DNA of 54,409 nt from Robiginitomaculum sp. (GCA_016765135.1 JAESQN010000032.1:1-54409); one strand, 5' to 3'. Numbered from the stretch's first letter, positions 34,666 through 44,183 are shown. Translations and numbers: made by a program. The notes: generated by a model from the sequence alone, not told the origin.

Positions 34666-35169
34666 ATGGTTGATTTGCTCAACGAAAAACGCGACGCAGT
34701 ATTTTCTCCCTGCCGCAAATATCGCTACCGCCTGTCGCAGATTTGGGACGCGAACAAAGACCCGCTTTACTGGTTGATGCTCAACCCAAGCACGGCCGAC
34801 GAGGTTAAAAACGACCCAACTGTGGAACGCTGTGAAAGACGGGCCAGGATGTGGGGGTATGGCGGTTCTGTGGTGCTGAACATCTTTGCATACCGGGCCA
34901 CCGACCCCAAAGACATGCGCGCCCAAGCTGATCCGGTCGGGCCGGACAATGATGAGTGGATTAGAAAACTGGCGCATAAGAGCCAGGCACTGGACGTGGT
35001 CGGCGGTTGGGGTGAACACGGCGCTCATATGGCGCGAGGTCAAGCCGTTCTGGATATTTTTCGGGCAGAAAATGGCCGCATCAACGCCCTAAAGATCAAC
35101 GCATCCGGACACCCCGCTCATCCGCTTTATATTGCCTATGACAAGACCCCGTTTTTGATGGAAGGTTAA
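34666..35169 (+). CDS. DUF1643 domain protein
   Basis: Function is unknown. The 167 aa protein shows the DUF1643 pattern: FSPCRKYRYRLSQIWD, then LMLNPSTADEVKNDPTVERCERRARMWGYGG, VLNIFAYRATDPKDM and a closing HPAHPLYIAYD. ATG at 34666 begins 10 bases after cpdR; a longer frame into cpdR is an overlap artefact. The last 4 bases overlap the end of puuD on the other strand. DUF1643 genes are scattered in bacteria and phages, with no agreed role. The shared transcript with cpdR may be only convenience. Confidence 0.88.
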   Translation: MVDLLNEKRDAVFSPCRKYRYRLSQIWDANKDPLYWLMLNPSTADEVKNDPTVERCERRARMWGYGGSVVLNIFAYRATDPKDMRAQADPVGPDNDEWIRKLAHKSQALDVVGGWGEHGAHMARGQAVLDIFRAENGRINALKINASGHPAHPLYIAYDKTPFLMEG

Positions 35170-36344
35170 CCCTCCTCTATCCAGACCCTAAGCATTTCCC
35201 GTTCCGCGTCTGTCATACCGGTTTCGTTGCCGAGCGGCATATCTTTGCTGGTGACTGTGCGTTCAAGAATAAGGGCTTTATTTTGACGAATAAGTTCGTC
35301 TGTATCAAGGCGAAACCCGGCTTGGGGTTCGTCGAAACTTTCGTGGGTCGGGTTTGGGGCGTGACAGGCGGTGCAATGTTTGTTGATGATTTGGCGAGCC
35401 TCTTGGAAGCTGACCTCGCCGACATTTTGTGGTTCCGGTTTTTTAAGGGCTAAGGGGAAAGTTATAGCCGCGATTATAAATATCACGGCGGCGATTACAA
35501 AGGGGGCTTTGGGTTTATCCGTGTGGCGCAAATTGAAATAATGGCGCACGGCTATACCGGCGAGGGAGATCAAAGCGAGACTAAGCCAGCCCACACCAGA
35601 CCCATATGTTATGGGGTAGTGGCCGCTGGTCATGATGAATAGTACGGGCAATGTCATGTAATTATTGTGCATAGAGCGCAGCTTGGCGGCTTTGCCAAAC
35701 TCCGGGTTGACTGGGCGGCCAGCGATCAAATCGGCGACGACGATTTTTTGGTTGGGGATGATATTGAAAAACACATTCCCCGCCATGATGGTGCCAATCA
35801 TGGCCCCGATTTGCATATAGGCGGCGCGGTCTGAGAATATTTTGCCTGCGACAATGGCTGCAAGTGTGAACAAGACGAACAATAAAATAGCGAACAATCC
35901 GGGGCGTTTGCGCAAGGGTGATTTGCACATCAGATCATAGACGACCCATCCTCCCGCCAACATGGCTATGGATGCACTGATAGCTTGCCAGCTTTCCAGC
36001 GCCATTTTACTTTTGTCGATCAGATATAAATTGGCCCCGTAATAGTAAATCACGGCCATCAAGAGAAAGCCGCTGATCCAAGTGAAATAGGCTTCATATT
36101 TAAACCAGTGCAAATGGGTGGGCATGTTGGCGGGTGCGGACATATATTTTTTGTTGTGATAAAATCCGCCGCCGTGTACCGACCAAAGCTCGCCGTCTGC
36201 TTCACCCTTTTTGACCTTTTCAGGCCGCTCCAGATTGTTATCAAGCCAGACAAAATAAAAGCTGGCCCCGATCCAGGCAATGCCGGTGATCACATGCAGC
36301 CAGCGCAATATCAGGGAGATCCACGTGGTATAATCAATGGCCAT
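35166..36344 (-). CDS. puuD: Membrane urate oxidase/hydroxylase PuuD with C-terminal cytochrome c
   Basis: PuuD oxidises urate to 5-hydroxyisourate, passing electrons to the respiratory chain in place of the oxygen-using soluble uricase. About eight membrane helices start with LRWLHVITGIAWIGASFYFVWLDN; SVHGGGFYHNKKY and HWFKYEAYFTWISG are family segments. The C-terminal domain has the haem motif CTACH (324-328) and an axial Met in KDMPLGN (M369). It is the last gene of uraH-xdhA-xdhB-xdhC-puuD: its ATG abuts the xdhC stop. It supplies the substrate of UraH and so links purine breakdown to the cox operon products functionally. Confidence 0.93.
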   Translation of the reverse strand: MAIDYTTWISLILRWLHVITGIAWIGASFYFVWLDNNLERPEKVKKGEADGELWSVHGGGFYHNKKYMSAPANMPTHLHWFKYEAYFTWISGFLLMAVIYYYGANLYLIDKSKMALESWQAISASIAMLAGGWVVYDLMCKSPLRKRPGLFAILLFVLFTLAAIVAGKIFSDRAAYMQIGAMIGTIMAGNVFFNIIPNQKIVVADLIAGRPVNPEFGKAAKLRSMHNNYMTLPVLFIMTSGHYPITYGSGVGWLSLALISLAGIAVRHYFNLRHTDKPKAPFVIAAVIFIIAAITFPLALKKPEPQNVGEVSFQEARQIINKHCTACHAPNPTHESFDEPQAGFRLDTDELIRQNKALILERTVTSKDMPLGNETGMTDAEREMLRVWIEEG

Positions 36345-37121
36345 TTAATATCCTATAGTTTGTAACAATTGCGCGGCCACGGAGGCCGCAATAATTTCAG
36401 GTTCCTTGCCTTGTATCCCCTCAATGCCGATGGGGCAAGTCAGGCGGGAGATTTGCATTTGAGAAAACCCGTCTTTTTTAAGCCGCGACACAAACCGCGC
36501 CCGTTTGGTCTTGGAGCCGATGAGGCCCAGATAAGCAAAATCATTTCGTTTAAGGACGGCGCTGACCAATTGGTAATCAAGGCTGTGGTCATGGGTCATG
36601 ATCAGGAATAGTGCGTTTTTCGGGGCCGCCAATATTGCTTGCTGGGGGTCGGAAAACGCTTGAACTATGCCGCTCATCTTTTCACTGCGGTTGTCATACC
36701 AATGCAGGTCAAAGGGCAGGGGTGCCAAGGCACTCGCCAAAGCCGTCCCCACATGCCCGGCTCCGAACAAGACTAAAGGATATGTTTGCGGGCTATATGT
36801 TAGCGGCAAATCCTGCTTGTCCGCTATCCTTTGCAAGGAAAGCGTCACCCGCCCGCCGCAACATTGCTCCGCGTCCGGGCCGAGGATATAGTCGAGGGTT
36901 TGAATGCCGTGTCGGTTGTTTGTCAAGTAAGAGCGCGCCGCGTCAATGGTTTGCAGCTCCAGATTACCGCCGCCAATAGTGCCGTATTCTTTCTCTCGCG
37001 TCACCAGCATAATAGTGCCTACATCACGCGGCGTCGAACCTTCGGCCTCGGTGATGGTGATCAGGCAAAATACTTCGCCATTGGCTAGTAATTTATCCGT
37101 CCGGCTTTGCCAGTTAAACAT
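36345..37121 (-). CDS. xdhC: Xanthine dehydrogenase maturation factor XdhC
   Basis: XdhC binds molybdenum cofactor, protects it while a cysteine desulfurase adds the terminal sulfur, and delivers it to XdhB. The protein has the N-terminal CoxI/XdhC motif ITITEAEGSTPRDVGTIMLV and GTIGGGNLE, the conserved CCGG (EQCCGGRVTLSL) needed for Moco binding, and a Rossmann-like C-terminal domain (FGAGHVGTALASALAPL). At 258 aa it is typical. It overlaps the xdhB end by 8 bases and abuts puuD. No desulfurase is in the operon, but a class V PLP enzyme lies at the other end of the locus. Confidence 0.94.
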   Translation of the reverse strand: MFNWQSRTDKLLANGEVFCLITITEAEGSTPRDVGTIMLVTREKEYGTIGGGNLELQTIDAARSYLTNNRHGIQTLDYILGPDAEQCCGGRVTLSLQRIADKQDLPLTYSPQTYPLVLFGAGHVGTALASALAPLPFDLHWYDNRSEKMSGIVQAFSDPQQAILAAPKNALFLIMTHDHSLDYQLVSAVLKRNDFAYLGLIGSKTKRARFVSRLKKDGFSQMQISRLTCPIGIEGIQGKEPEIIAASVAAQLLQTIGY

Positions 37122-39399
37122 GGGATAATGATGTCACGGCCCGCAGGATTTCTTCGGGTGTACACGGTGTATTGAGGGCGGCGCGGGACTTGTAATCACT
37201 TGCCGCGCTGACCGCATCAGCCAAAGCGCAATAGACGGAGTTGGCCAACATAAAGGGCGGTTCACCAACCGCCTTGGAGCGGTAAATCGTCTCCTCGCGG
37301 TTGCGGCCCTTGTCCCATATTTCGATGTTCATGAGGCCGGGACGGTCACCAATGGTCGGAATTTTATAGGTGGAGGGTGCGTGTGTTTTGAGATGACCGT
37401 CTGCGCCGTACACTAGTTCTTCGCATGTCAGCCAGCCCATGCCTTGGATGAACCCGCCTTCGATTTGGCCCAGGTCTATGGCCGGGTTGAGGGATTTGCC
37501 GCAATCGTGCAAAATGTCTACGCGGACGGTTTTGTTTTCGCCAGTCAGAGTGTCGATAATGACTTCCGACACGGCGGCCCCGTAGGCGAAATAATAAAAC
37601 GGATTGCCCATCAGGGTCACAGGGTCATAGCGGATTTTGGGTGTTTTATAAAACCCGGTAGCGGATAATTGAATGCGGGCTTCATAGGCGGAGAGGGTCA
37701 AATCAGCGAAGGAAATGGATTGATCTGCACCATATATATGACCGCCTTCAAACCGGATTTCGGTTTCCGCACAGCCCCATTTTTTGGCGGCATGTTTGAT
37801 CAATCTCAGCTTAATTTTTCGTGCCGCATTCAGTGCCGCCATGCCGTTTAAATCCGTGCCTGATGATGCGGCGGTGGCGGATGTGTTGGGGACTTTGTCG
37901 GTGCGCGTCGCGCTGATTTTAATCTGCGCCAGCGGGATTTTAAACTCTTCCGCTACCACTTGCGCTACCTTAATAAACAGACCCTGACCCATTTCCGTAC
38001 CGCCGTGATTTAGATGCACGGAACCGTCGGCGTAAACATGAATGAGTGCACCGGCTTGGTTGAGATGGGTTTTGGTAAAACTGATGCCAAATTTCACGGG
38101 GGTAATGGCGATGCCTTTTTTCAGAACACTACTGGTTTTGTTAAAATTACGAATGTCGGCGCGGCGTTTGCGGTAATCACTGGTCTTCGCCAGTTCCTCC
38201 AATATTTCTTTTATGACCGCATCTTCGACTTTCTGACCGTAGGGTGTTTCATTGGTTTTACCTTCACCGTAAGCATTGAGCAGGCGTACATCCAGCGGGT
38301 CTTTGCCCAGGGTGAAAGCGATATCTTCGAGTATCTTCTCAATCCCGATCATGCCCTGCGGTCCGCCAAAGCCGCGAAAGGCGGTGTTGGAAACCGTATG
38401 GGTTTTATAGCGGTGGGAGGTTATTTTTGCGGCGGGTAACTCGTAAGCATTGTCCGTATGAAACATGGCCCGGTCATTGATCGGCCCGGATAAATCTTTC
38501 GAACGCCCACAGCGGGATTCCAGTCTTACGTCAAGCCCGGTGATGCGCCCGGCCTCGTCATAGCCGCATTCATAACCATAGATAAAATCATGGCGTTTGC
38601 CGGTCATTTTCATGTCGTCGTCCCGGTCGAGGCGGCACTTGACCGCCTGCCCGGTTTTCACCGCTGCCAGCGCAGACGCCGCTGCCATGATAGCAGGCTG
38701 GGTTTCCTTGCCGCCAAATGCCCCGCCCATGCGGCGCACTTCTACGGTGACATCTTTTTGCGTCCGGCCCAAAACATGGGTCACCAAATGCTGGATTTCT
38801 GTCGGGTTTTGGGTGGAGGAATACACATGCACATCCCCGTCTTCCAGCGGGAGTGACATGGCAATCATACCCTCAAGATAAAAATGATCCTGCCCGCCTA
38901 TGACCAGTTCGCCGCCCAGGCGGTGGGGTGCAGATTTTATAGCTTTGGGCGCGTCGCCTTTGGTCATGGTCTTGGCGGGTTCAATGGTTAGATCAGCCTC
39001 TCTGGCTTGTCTGATTGTGATAATAGGGGGCAGGGGGGCATAGTCAATGTTGGCCAATTGAGCCGCACGGGTGGCCAGTTCGCGTGTCGTTGCCACCACG
39101 GCGAAAATGGGCTGACCCGCATATTCGACCAGGTTTTCCGCGAACAAAGGATCGTCGCCGCCAAAGGGGCTGATGTCATTATGGCCGGGAATATCCTTGG
39201 CCGTCAGCACGCACTTCACACCTCGCGCATTCTCCACCGCCGTCAAATCCATAGATTTAATGTTGGCATGGGCATGGCTGCTCATGGCGATATACATGTG
39301 CAGGAGAGCTTTGGGTTCGGGAATGTCGTCCAAATATCGGGCCACGCCGCAAGCCTGTTTGAGAGCGCTATCATGCTGGACGGATTTATGCACGCTCAT
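37114..39399 (-). CDS. xdhB: Xanthine dehydrogenase, molybdopterin-binding subunit
   Basis: This catalytic large subunit hydroxylates hypoxanthine and xanthine to urate. About 761 aa from ATG 39399. Moco and substrate motifs are visible: RRMGGAFGGKE, AFRGFGGPQG (with the substrate-binding Arg/Phe region), NHGGTEMGQGL, and the catalytic Glu in AVGEPPFMLANSV. ATG at 39399 overlaps the xdhA TGA as ATGA, with GGAGG 7 bases upstream, so it is preferred to the GTG at 39417. Electrons pass to the Fe-S/FAD subunit XdhA. Confidence 0.96.
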   Translation of the reverse strand: MSVHKSVQHDSALKQACGVARYLDDIPEPKALLHMYIAMSSHAHANIKSMDLTAVENARGVKCVLTAKDIPGHNDISPFGGDDPLFAENLVEYAGQPIFAVVATTRELATRAAQLANIDYAPLPPIITIRQAREADLTIEPAKTMTKGDAPKAIKSAPHRLGGELVIGGQDHFYLEGMIAMSLPLEDGDVHVYSSTQNPTEIQHLVTHVLGRTQKDVTVEVRRMGGAFGGKETQPAIMAAASALAAVKTGQAVKCRLDRDDDMKMTGKRHDFIYGYECGYDEAGRITGLDVRLESRCGRSKDLSGPINDRAMFHTDNAYELPAAKITSHRYKTHTVSNTAFRGFGGPQGMIGIEKILEDIAFTLGKDPLDVRLLNAYGEGKTNETPYGQKVEDAVIKEILEELAKTSDYRKRRADIRNFNKTSSVLKKGIAITPVKFGISFTKTHLNQAGALIHVYADGSVHLNHGGTEMGQGLFIKVAQVVAEEFKIPLAQIKISATRTDKVPNTSATAASSGTDLNGMAALNAARKIKLRLIKHAAKKWGCAETEIRFEGGHIYGADQSISFADLTLSAYEARIQLSATGFYKTPKIRYDPVTLMGNPFYYFAYGAAVSEVIIDTLTGENKTVRVDILHDCGKSLNPAIDLGQIEGGFIQGMGWLTCEELVYGADGHLKTHAPSTYKIPTIGDRPGLMNIEIWDKGRNREETIYRSKAVGEPPFMLANSVYCALADAVSAASDYKSRAALNTPCTPEEILRAVTSLSHV

Positions 39400-40805
39400 G
39401 ACCCCGCCTCCAGCCACGTTTTTAAAATCAAATTTTGCGCCACTTGCATGCGGTAGCTTTTGCTGGCCCGCATATCGTCAATAGGAGTGAAATCATTTGC
39501 CAGCGCCGCCATAGCTTTGCGCACATTTTGTTCAGACCATGTTTGGTTTTCCAAAGTGGCTTCGGCGTTTGTAGCCCGCTTGGGTGTAGCCGCCATGCCG
39601 CCGTAAGCTATGCGAACATTGGTACAAATCTCGCCGCTCGCAAGATCAAAACTCATGGCCATGCAAAGCGCGGAAATATCGCTCTGGGGGCGTTTGGAAA
39701 TTTTATAGGCACAGTAATGCTGACCCGGGCCAATTTTCGGCACAATGATAGAGCGGATAAACTCGCCAGGACGTAAATCCTGCTTGCCGTAGTCTATGAA
39801 ATAATCTTCCAAAGGAATGACCCGTTCTGCCTTGCCGTTTTGCAAAACCAGGCTGGCCCCCGCCGCAATCAACAAAGGCGGCATATCGCCGATAGGTGAG
39901 CCATTGGCGATATTGCCACCGAGCGTGCCAAGATTGCGGATTTGCGCGCCGCCAATCCGGCGCATGACTGTGTCCATGTCCGGGTAAAAAACACCCAGCT
40001 TGGCTATCGCATCTGTATATTTTACGCCTGCGCCAATAATGATTTCGTCATTGGTTTCTACGGTAGTATTGAGCGCCGTGACATTTCCTAGATAGATTAT
40101 GGTGTCGAGAGTTTTGTGTTGTTTGGTCACCCACAAGCCAATGTCGGTACCGCCGACCAATAATGTGGCTTTAGGGTTTTCGCTCAACAGGTTCGCCAAT
40201 TGCGCCAAAGTTTTTGGTATAAAAAAGCGCTTCTTGGTGCCGTAAATATTAGCGTTTAATTCAACCAGCTCATCATGCTGCAAGGATGTTAACTGCGCGG
40301 TATTATTCGGTATCTCGGCTTTAACGTCCATAGCCATTGCCGCATCAATGATAGGGCCGTAACCCGTACAGCGGCACAAATTCCCCGCTAATGCCTCGTC
40401 AATATTGTCGCGGGTATATGGCATATCGTCCGCCTGCAATGCGACAAGCGACATGACAATCCCCGGCGTGCAAAACCCGCATTGGGAACCGTGTTTGTCC
40501 GCCACCAGTTTTTGAATGTCGTGGGGCGCGTCCGGTGTGCCGAGATATTCCACCGTACGCAGGGCTTTGCCGTCCAGTGCCCCGATAAACAAGATGCAGG
40601 TGTTGACGGAACGCCACCGGACTTTGCCGTCAACAAGCTCGCCCAGCACCACAGTACAAGCTCCGCAATCGCCCTCTGCGCAACCTTCCTTGGTGCCAGT
40701 TTTCATGCGCCGTTCGCGCAGATATTGCAACACGGTCATGGTCGGGTCGAGATGTCGTTCGGTGACGGTTTCGCCGTCCAGTATAAATTGAATGTAGTCG
40801 CGCAT
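39396..40805 (-). CDS. xdhA: Xanthine dehydrogenase, FeS/FAD subunit
   Basis: This small subunit carries two [2Fe-2S] clusters and FAD and passes electrons to NAD. Plant-type cluster cysteines are C42, C47, C50 and C70 (GCAEGDCGACTV), and the second cluster uses C109, C112, C144 and C146 (CGFC, CRC). The FAD domain from about 190 has LLVGGTDIGLWVTK and IRNLGTLGGNIANGSPIGD. At 469 aa it is complete. The start overlaps the uraH stop (TAATG) and the end overlaps xdhB (ATGA), so the operon is tightly coupled. Confidence 0.96.
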   Translation of the reverse strand: MRDYIQFILDGETVTERHLDPTMTVLQYLRERRMKTGTKEGCAEGDCGACTVVLGELVDGKVRWRSVNTCILFIGALDGKALRTVEYLGTPDAPHDIQKLVADKHGSQCGFCTPGIVMSLVALQADDMPYTRDNIDEALAGNLCRCTGYGPIIDAAMAMDVKAEIPNNTAQLTSLQHDELVELNANIYGTKKRFFIPKTLAQLANLLSENPKATLLVGGTDIGLWVTKQHKTLDTIIYLGNVTALNTTVETNDEIIIGAGVKYTDAIAKLGVFYPDMDTVMRRIGGAQIRNLGTLGGNIANGSPIGDMPPLLIAAGASLVLQNGKAERVIPLEDYFIDYGKQDLRPGEFIRSIIVPKIGPGQHYCAYKISKRPQSDISALCMAMSFDLASGEICTNVRIAYGGMAATPKRATNAEATLENQTWSEQNVRKAMAALANDFTPIDDMRASKSYRMQVAQNLILKTWLEAGS

Positions 40806-41140
40806 TAACTACCCCGGTAAGTGGAGTAACCGTAAGCCGACAATAACAGCGGCACGTGATAATGACGGGACGGGTCCGAGATGATAAACCGGATTGGGAT
40901 AATGTCGAGGAAGTCCGAGGCGGATTGGAGATAATCACCGGCGTGAAAATCCAGCCGGTAGGTGCCGGGTTTGAAAGCAGGGCTTTCCAAAAGCGGCGCA
41001 TCAATCCGGCCATCCTCATTGGTAGTGTGGCTGGAAATGAACACCGCCAAATCATTTTCAAAACGGTACAAATCTATTTTTAGCCCTGTCGCCGGAAGGC
41101 CGCTCATTGTGTCCAGCACATGTGTTGTCAGTTTTGTCAC
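40805..41140 (-). CDS. uraH: 5-hydroxyisourate hydrolase (transthyretin-like)
   Basis: This enzyme opens 5-hydroxyisourate to OHCU, the second uricolysis step. The 111 aa protein has the transthyretin-related fold markers: [12 protein letters not shown] at the start (His7), an internal Arg/His region [10 protein letters not shown], and the diagnostic C-terminal YRGS. The start is GTG at 41140 with GGGAGGA seven bases upstream. It is the first gene of the leftward purine operon and starts 97 bp from puuE on the opposite strand, so the intergenic region must hold its promoter. Confidence 0.94.
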   Translation of the reverse strand: MTKLTTHVLDTMSGLPATGLKIDLYRFENDLAVFISSHTTNEDGRIDAPLLESPAFKPGTYRLDFHAGDYLQSASDFLDIIPIRFIISDPSRHYHVPLLLSAYGYSTYRGS

Positions 41141-41237
41141 GCTTGTCCTCCCATTGATTCATATGAATATGGGCTTGCTTCACAAAAATTTCAATAAAAT
41201 TGTGGACAGAGACGCGCCTGTCCAACAATATCATTTT
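41141..41237. promoter_or_regulatory. Divergent purine-locus control region with two dyads
   Basis: This 97 bp lies between uraH and puuE. ATTCAT-ATGAAT (41157-41168) is a perfect 12 bp palindrome. TTGTGGACAG (41200-41209) and CTGTCCAACAA (41218-41228), 8 bases apart, form a second imperfect dyad whose core GGACAG/CTGTCC is perfect. Both are plausible operators for a dimeric regulator controlling both directions; no regulator gene lies in the locus, so the binding protein is unknown. Confidence 0.5.
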
Positions 41238-42158
41238 ATGTCTTATCAACGTGATCTTTCCGGCTATGGCCCCAATCCCCCCCACCCGAAATGGCCAGAC
41301 CAGTTTTCTGGGAGTGCGCGCATCGCCGTGCAGTTTGTTCTTAATTTCGAAGAAGGTGGCGAAAATTGTGTTTTGCACGGTGATAGCGGGTCGGAATGCT
41401 TCCTGTCCGAAATCATCGGCGCTGCCCCCATAGCGGATGCCCGCCATATGAGCATGGAAAGCCTGTATGAATACGGCTCTCGCGCCGGGGTTTGGCGGCT
41501 CTTGCATTTGTTTGAGCGCGAAGAATTACCGCTAACCATTTTTGCCGTAGCTCACGCGCTAAAACGCTCGCCGCAAATGGTGGACGAATTTTTAAAACGT
41601 GGCCACGAAATTGCTTGCCACGGGCTTAAATGGATTGACTACCAGCATGTAGACAAGGACACTGAACGGGCACATATCGAGGAAAGTATCGAGATTTTCA
41701 AATCCCTCACCGGAGCCGCGCCTCAAGGTTGGTACACTGGCCGCACCAGCCCCAATACCCGCGATCTGGTGAGCGAATATGGTTTCTCATATGACGCAGA
41801 TGATTATTCCGACGACTTGCCATTTTGGTCACAGCAGACCAAAGGCCCGCATCTTATTATCCCTTATACACTGGACACCAATGATATGCGGTTCTGCGCG
41901 GCGCAGGGGTTTAATACTGGCGAGCAGTTTTATACCTATCTCAAAGACGCCTTTGATGTTTTGTACGCTGAGGGCAAAACGGCCCCGAAAATGTTGTCCA
42001 TTGGTCTGCATTGCCGTATCACCGGACGTCCGGGCCGCACGGCGGCTTTGGCGAAATTTCTGCGCTATATAAAATCCCATGACAAGGTTTGGGTAACACG
42101 CCGCATTGATATTGCCGAACATTGGCGCAAAGAGTTTCCACCCAAAGGAAATGAGTAA
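41238..42158 (+). CDS. puuE: Allantoinase PuuE (polysaccharide-deacetylase fold)
   Basis: PuuE hydrolyses allantoin to allantoate without the metal centre of classical allantoinase. The protein starts MSYQRDLSGYGPNPPHPKWP and continues IAVQFVLNFEEGGENCVLHGD, the conserved PuuE opening. Later segments GHEIACHGLKWIDYQ and GWYTGRTSPNTRDLV are NodB-fold motifs with the catalytic residues. The frame extends far upstream, but the ATG at 41238 alone gives the family N-terminus (306 aa), although no clear Shine-Dalgarno precedes it. It opens the rightward puuE-uraD-alc operon; its stop overlaps the uraD start. Confidence 0.93.
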   Translation: MSYQRDLSGYGPNPPHPKWPDQFSGSARIAVQFVLNFEEGGENCVLHGDSGSECFLSEIIGAAPIADARHMSMESLYEYGSRAGVWRLLHLFEREELPLTIFAVAHALKRSPQMVDEFLKRGHEIACHGLKWIDYQHVDKDTERAHIEESIEIFKSLTGAAPQGWYTGRTSPNTRDLVSEYGFSYDADDYSDDLPFWSQQTKGPHLIIPYTLDTNDMRFCAAQGFNTGEQFYTYLKDAFDVLYAEGKTAPKMLSIGLHCRITGRPGRTAALAKFLRYIKSHDKVWVTRRIDIAEHWRKEFPPKGNE

Positions 42159-42646
42159 TGACTGAAGAAGAATTCATGACCGCGTTCGGCGATGCTTATG
42201 AGCATTCTCCCTGGGCGGCAGAGCGGGTTTTTGGAGCGGATATAAATTCGTCGTGCCGTGTTATTTCCGCAATGCGCAAGATGGTGGACGCGGCTAGCAA
42301 TGAAGAGCAAGACGCCTTGATCAAGGCCCATCCAAACCTCGCGGGGAAATTGGCCCTGTCGGGCGGACTAACGGTAAGCTCGACCAAAGAACAGGCCGGG
42401 GCAGGGCTTGATCAATGCTCTCCGCGTGAACTTGCGAAATTTCAAAAATACAATACGGCCTATCAGGCCAAATTCGGGTTTCCATTCATTGTTGCGGTCA
42501 AGGGTTTAAGCCGCAAAGATATTTTGAAGGCTTTCAAAAAACGTTTGAAAAACACCGAAACACAGGAACGTAAAGCCGCACTGGAGCAAGTCCACAAGAT
42601 CGCGGCATTTCGTATTGAGGAATGGTTTAAGCATGACAAAACCTGA
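42158..42646 (+). CDS. uraD: OHCU decarboxylase
   Basis: This enzyme decarboxylates 2-oxo-4-hydroxy-4-carboxy-5-ureidoimidazoline stereospecifically to S-allantoin, third step of uricolysis. The 162 aa protein has LIKAHPNLAGKLAL, holding the catalytic His, a following EQAGAGLDQCSPRELAKFQKYN segment and FGFPFIVAVKGLSRKDIL, all diagnostic. It overlaps puuE by one base at the start (TAATG) and alc by 14 bases at the end. XdhC, PuuD and UraH are encoded on the opposite operon, so the enzymes of one linear pathway are split between two divergent transcripts. Confidence 0.95.
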   Translation: MTEEEFMTAFGDAYEHSPWAAERVFGADINSSCRVISAMRKMVDAASNEEQDALIKAHPNLAGKLALSGGLTVSSTKEQAGAGLDQCSPRELAKFQKYNTAYQAKFGFPFIVAVKGLSRKDILKAFKKRLKNTETQERKAALEQVHKIAAFRIEEWFKHDKT

Positions 42647-43640
42647 TTTCACCAAATTGACCAATCTAGCAGAGGCTCGTCTCGGAGCCGAAGTTGTCCA
42701 TGCTACGGACGATTTTTTTGCTGATAAAGCCCGGCTTATCAAGCCTGAAACCCCCGTCTTTATTGACGGGAAATATGACGATCACGGCAAATGGATGGAC
42801 GGCTGGGAGAGCCGCCGCAAGCGTATTCAAGGTCACGACTTTGCCGTGATACGGCTCGGGCGTAGCGGTATCATTAGCGGCTTTGAAGTGGACACGTCCC
42901 ATTTCACCGGAAATTTTCCGCCGTTTTGTTCACTTGAAGTCGCCAGGTCAGATGCGGAAATTCCGGGTGATGATGAATGGCATGAATTAGTGGGGAAATC
43001 CGCCTTACAGGGCAATAGCCAGCATTATTTCCCGGTCGACAACACCGAAATCTGGACACATGTGCGCTTGCATATTTACCCGGATGGCGGGGTGGCGCGT
43101 CTGCGGGTTTACGGACAAGTGTTTATGGATTGGGACGATTTTGACCGCACTCAAACCATTGATCTGGCCGCGCTGGAATATGGTGGGCGGGCCATTTATG
43201 CCAATGATACACATTTCGGCGTCCCGGGAAATTTGATTGCGCCGGGCAGGGGTATCAATATGGGGGACGGTTGGGAAACCTGCCGCCGTCTTGAGCGGGC
43301 CACTGACCCTGATTATTGGACGATGTCTCATGATTTCGCTATTTTGGCATTGGCCCATAGGGGCATGATCGAGCGCATCATTATAGATACGGCATATTTC
43401 AAAGGCAATTTCCCTGACCGGATTTCGGTGCAAGCGGCAAATCTAAGCGGGTTGTCGGACGAGAAAATCATTGCGCAATCCAAAGATTGGCCGGAGTTGC
43501 TGGGTGCGCAAAAACTAGGCGCAGATTGCGAGCATGAATTTACGATAGCTGACACAAACCCCATCACCCATATCCGCCTCAACATCTACCCGGACGGCGG
43601 CGTGTCGAGATTAAGGTTGTTTGGGAAAATAGCGGGTTAG
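42633..43640 (+). CDS. alc: Allantoicase
   Basis: Allantoicase hydrolyses allantoate to S-ureidoglycolate and urea. The protein is an internal duplication of two jelly-roll domains (about 20-165 and 190-335), visible as repeated SHFTGNFPP / AYFKGNFPD, and THVRLHIYPDGGVARLRVYG / THIRLNIYPDGGVSRLRLFG. It has 336 aa from ATG 42633, overlapping the end of uraD by 14 bases, with GAGG 13 bases upstream. The urea released could feed a urease elsewhere; none lies here. It converges on allA. Confidence 0.95.
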   Translation: MTKPDFTKLTNLAEARLGAEVVHATDDFFADKARLIKPETPVFIDGKYDDHGKWMDGWESRRKRIQGHDFAVIRLGRSGIISGFEVDTSHFTGNFPPFCSLEVARSDAEIPGDDEWHELVGKSALQGNSQHYFPVDNTEIWTHVRLHIYPDGGVARLRVYGQVFMDWDDFDRTQTIDLAALEYGGRAIYANDTHFGVPGNLIAPGRGINMGDGWETCRRLERATDPDYWTMSHDFAILALAHRGMIERIIIDTAYFKGNFPDRISVQAANLSGLSDEKIIAQSKDWPELLGAQKLGADCEHEFTIADTNPITHIRLNIYPDGGVSRLRLFGKIAG

Positions 43641-43657
43641 AAAAAACTAACACACTG

Positions 43658-44146
43658 TCATCCCTCAATAATCAATGGCTCCACCAACCTAGCCTCATCG
43701 CAATTATCTCCGTCGCCACCTCTATCTACAACCAGAAAATCGCTTACGGCATTAAGCGCCAGGCTATAATGATGCCAAGTGCCTGCATGGTAATTGACGC
43801 CTTGATTTGGGCTTGCCAAAAACGCCTGTATTTTACTCTCATCAAACTCACCTTTGGGTGCGACCACCACCAGATAAGGATTGCTCGACAAAGGCATGAA
43901 CATTTGTGACGACAGGGGGTGGCGTTCCATAATTTCTATTTTTATGGGCAGGGGAAGAGGGGTGGTGCGAAAAATATTGACTAAAGCCTTGCCGTTATTT
44001 TTTGTAACATCTATAGCGGCCAAATCGTGATAACGTTTGGTCTGGTCGTAATTTATAGGCTTGGCTTTGCCCCGAGTTTCGACCACATCTCCGAACTTGG
44101 AAAAATTGGTACTTGTGAGCGGTGCTGGTGTTAGTGTACGTATCAT
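43658..44146 (-). CDS. allA: Ureidoglycolate lyase
   Basis: This lyase splits ureidoglycolate to glyoxylate and urea, the last step of the pathway. The 162 aa cupin-like protein has PLTSTNFSKFGDVVETRG, a late YHAGTWHHYSLAL holding the active-site His residues, and VVDRGGDGDNCDE. The start is ATG at 44146; the open frame runs on but lacks homology. It is on the minus strand between the converging alc and a divergent PLP-enzyme gene that begins 37 bp away, so it is a separate transcript of the same locus. Confidence 0.92.
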   Translation of the reverse strand: MIRTLTPAPLTSTNFSKFGDVVETRGKAKPINYDQTKRYHDLAAIDVTKNNGKALVNIFRTTPLPLPIKIEIMERHPLSSQMFMPLSSNPYLVVVAPKGEFDESKIQAFLASPNQGVNYHAGTWHHYSLALNAVSDFLVVDRGGDGDNCDEARLVEPLIIEG

Positions 44147-44183
44147 AACATGACTATAGGTCTTGATCTTGCTGGAGGCAAAT

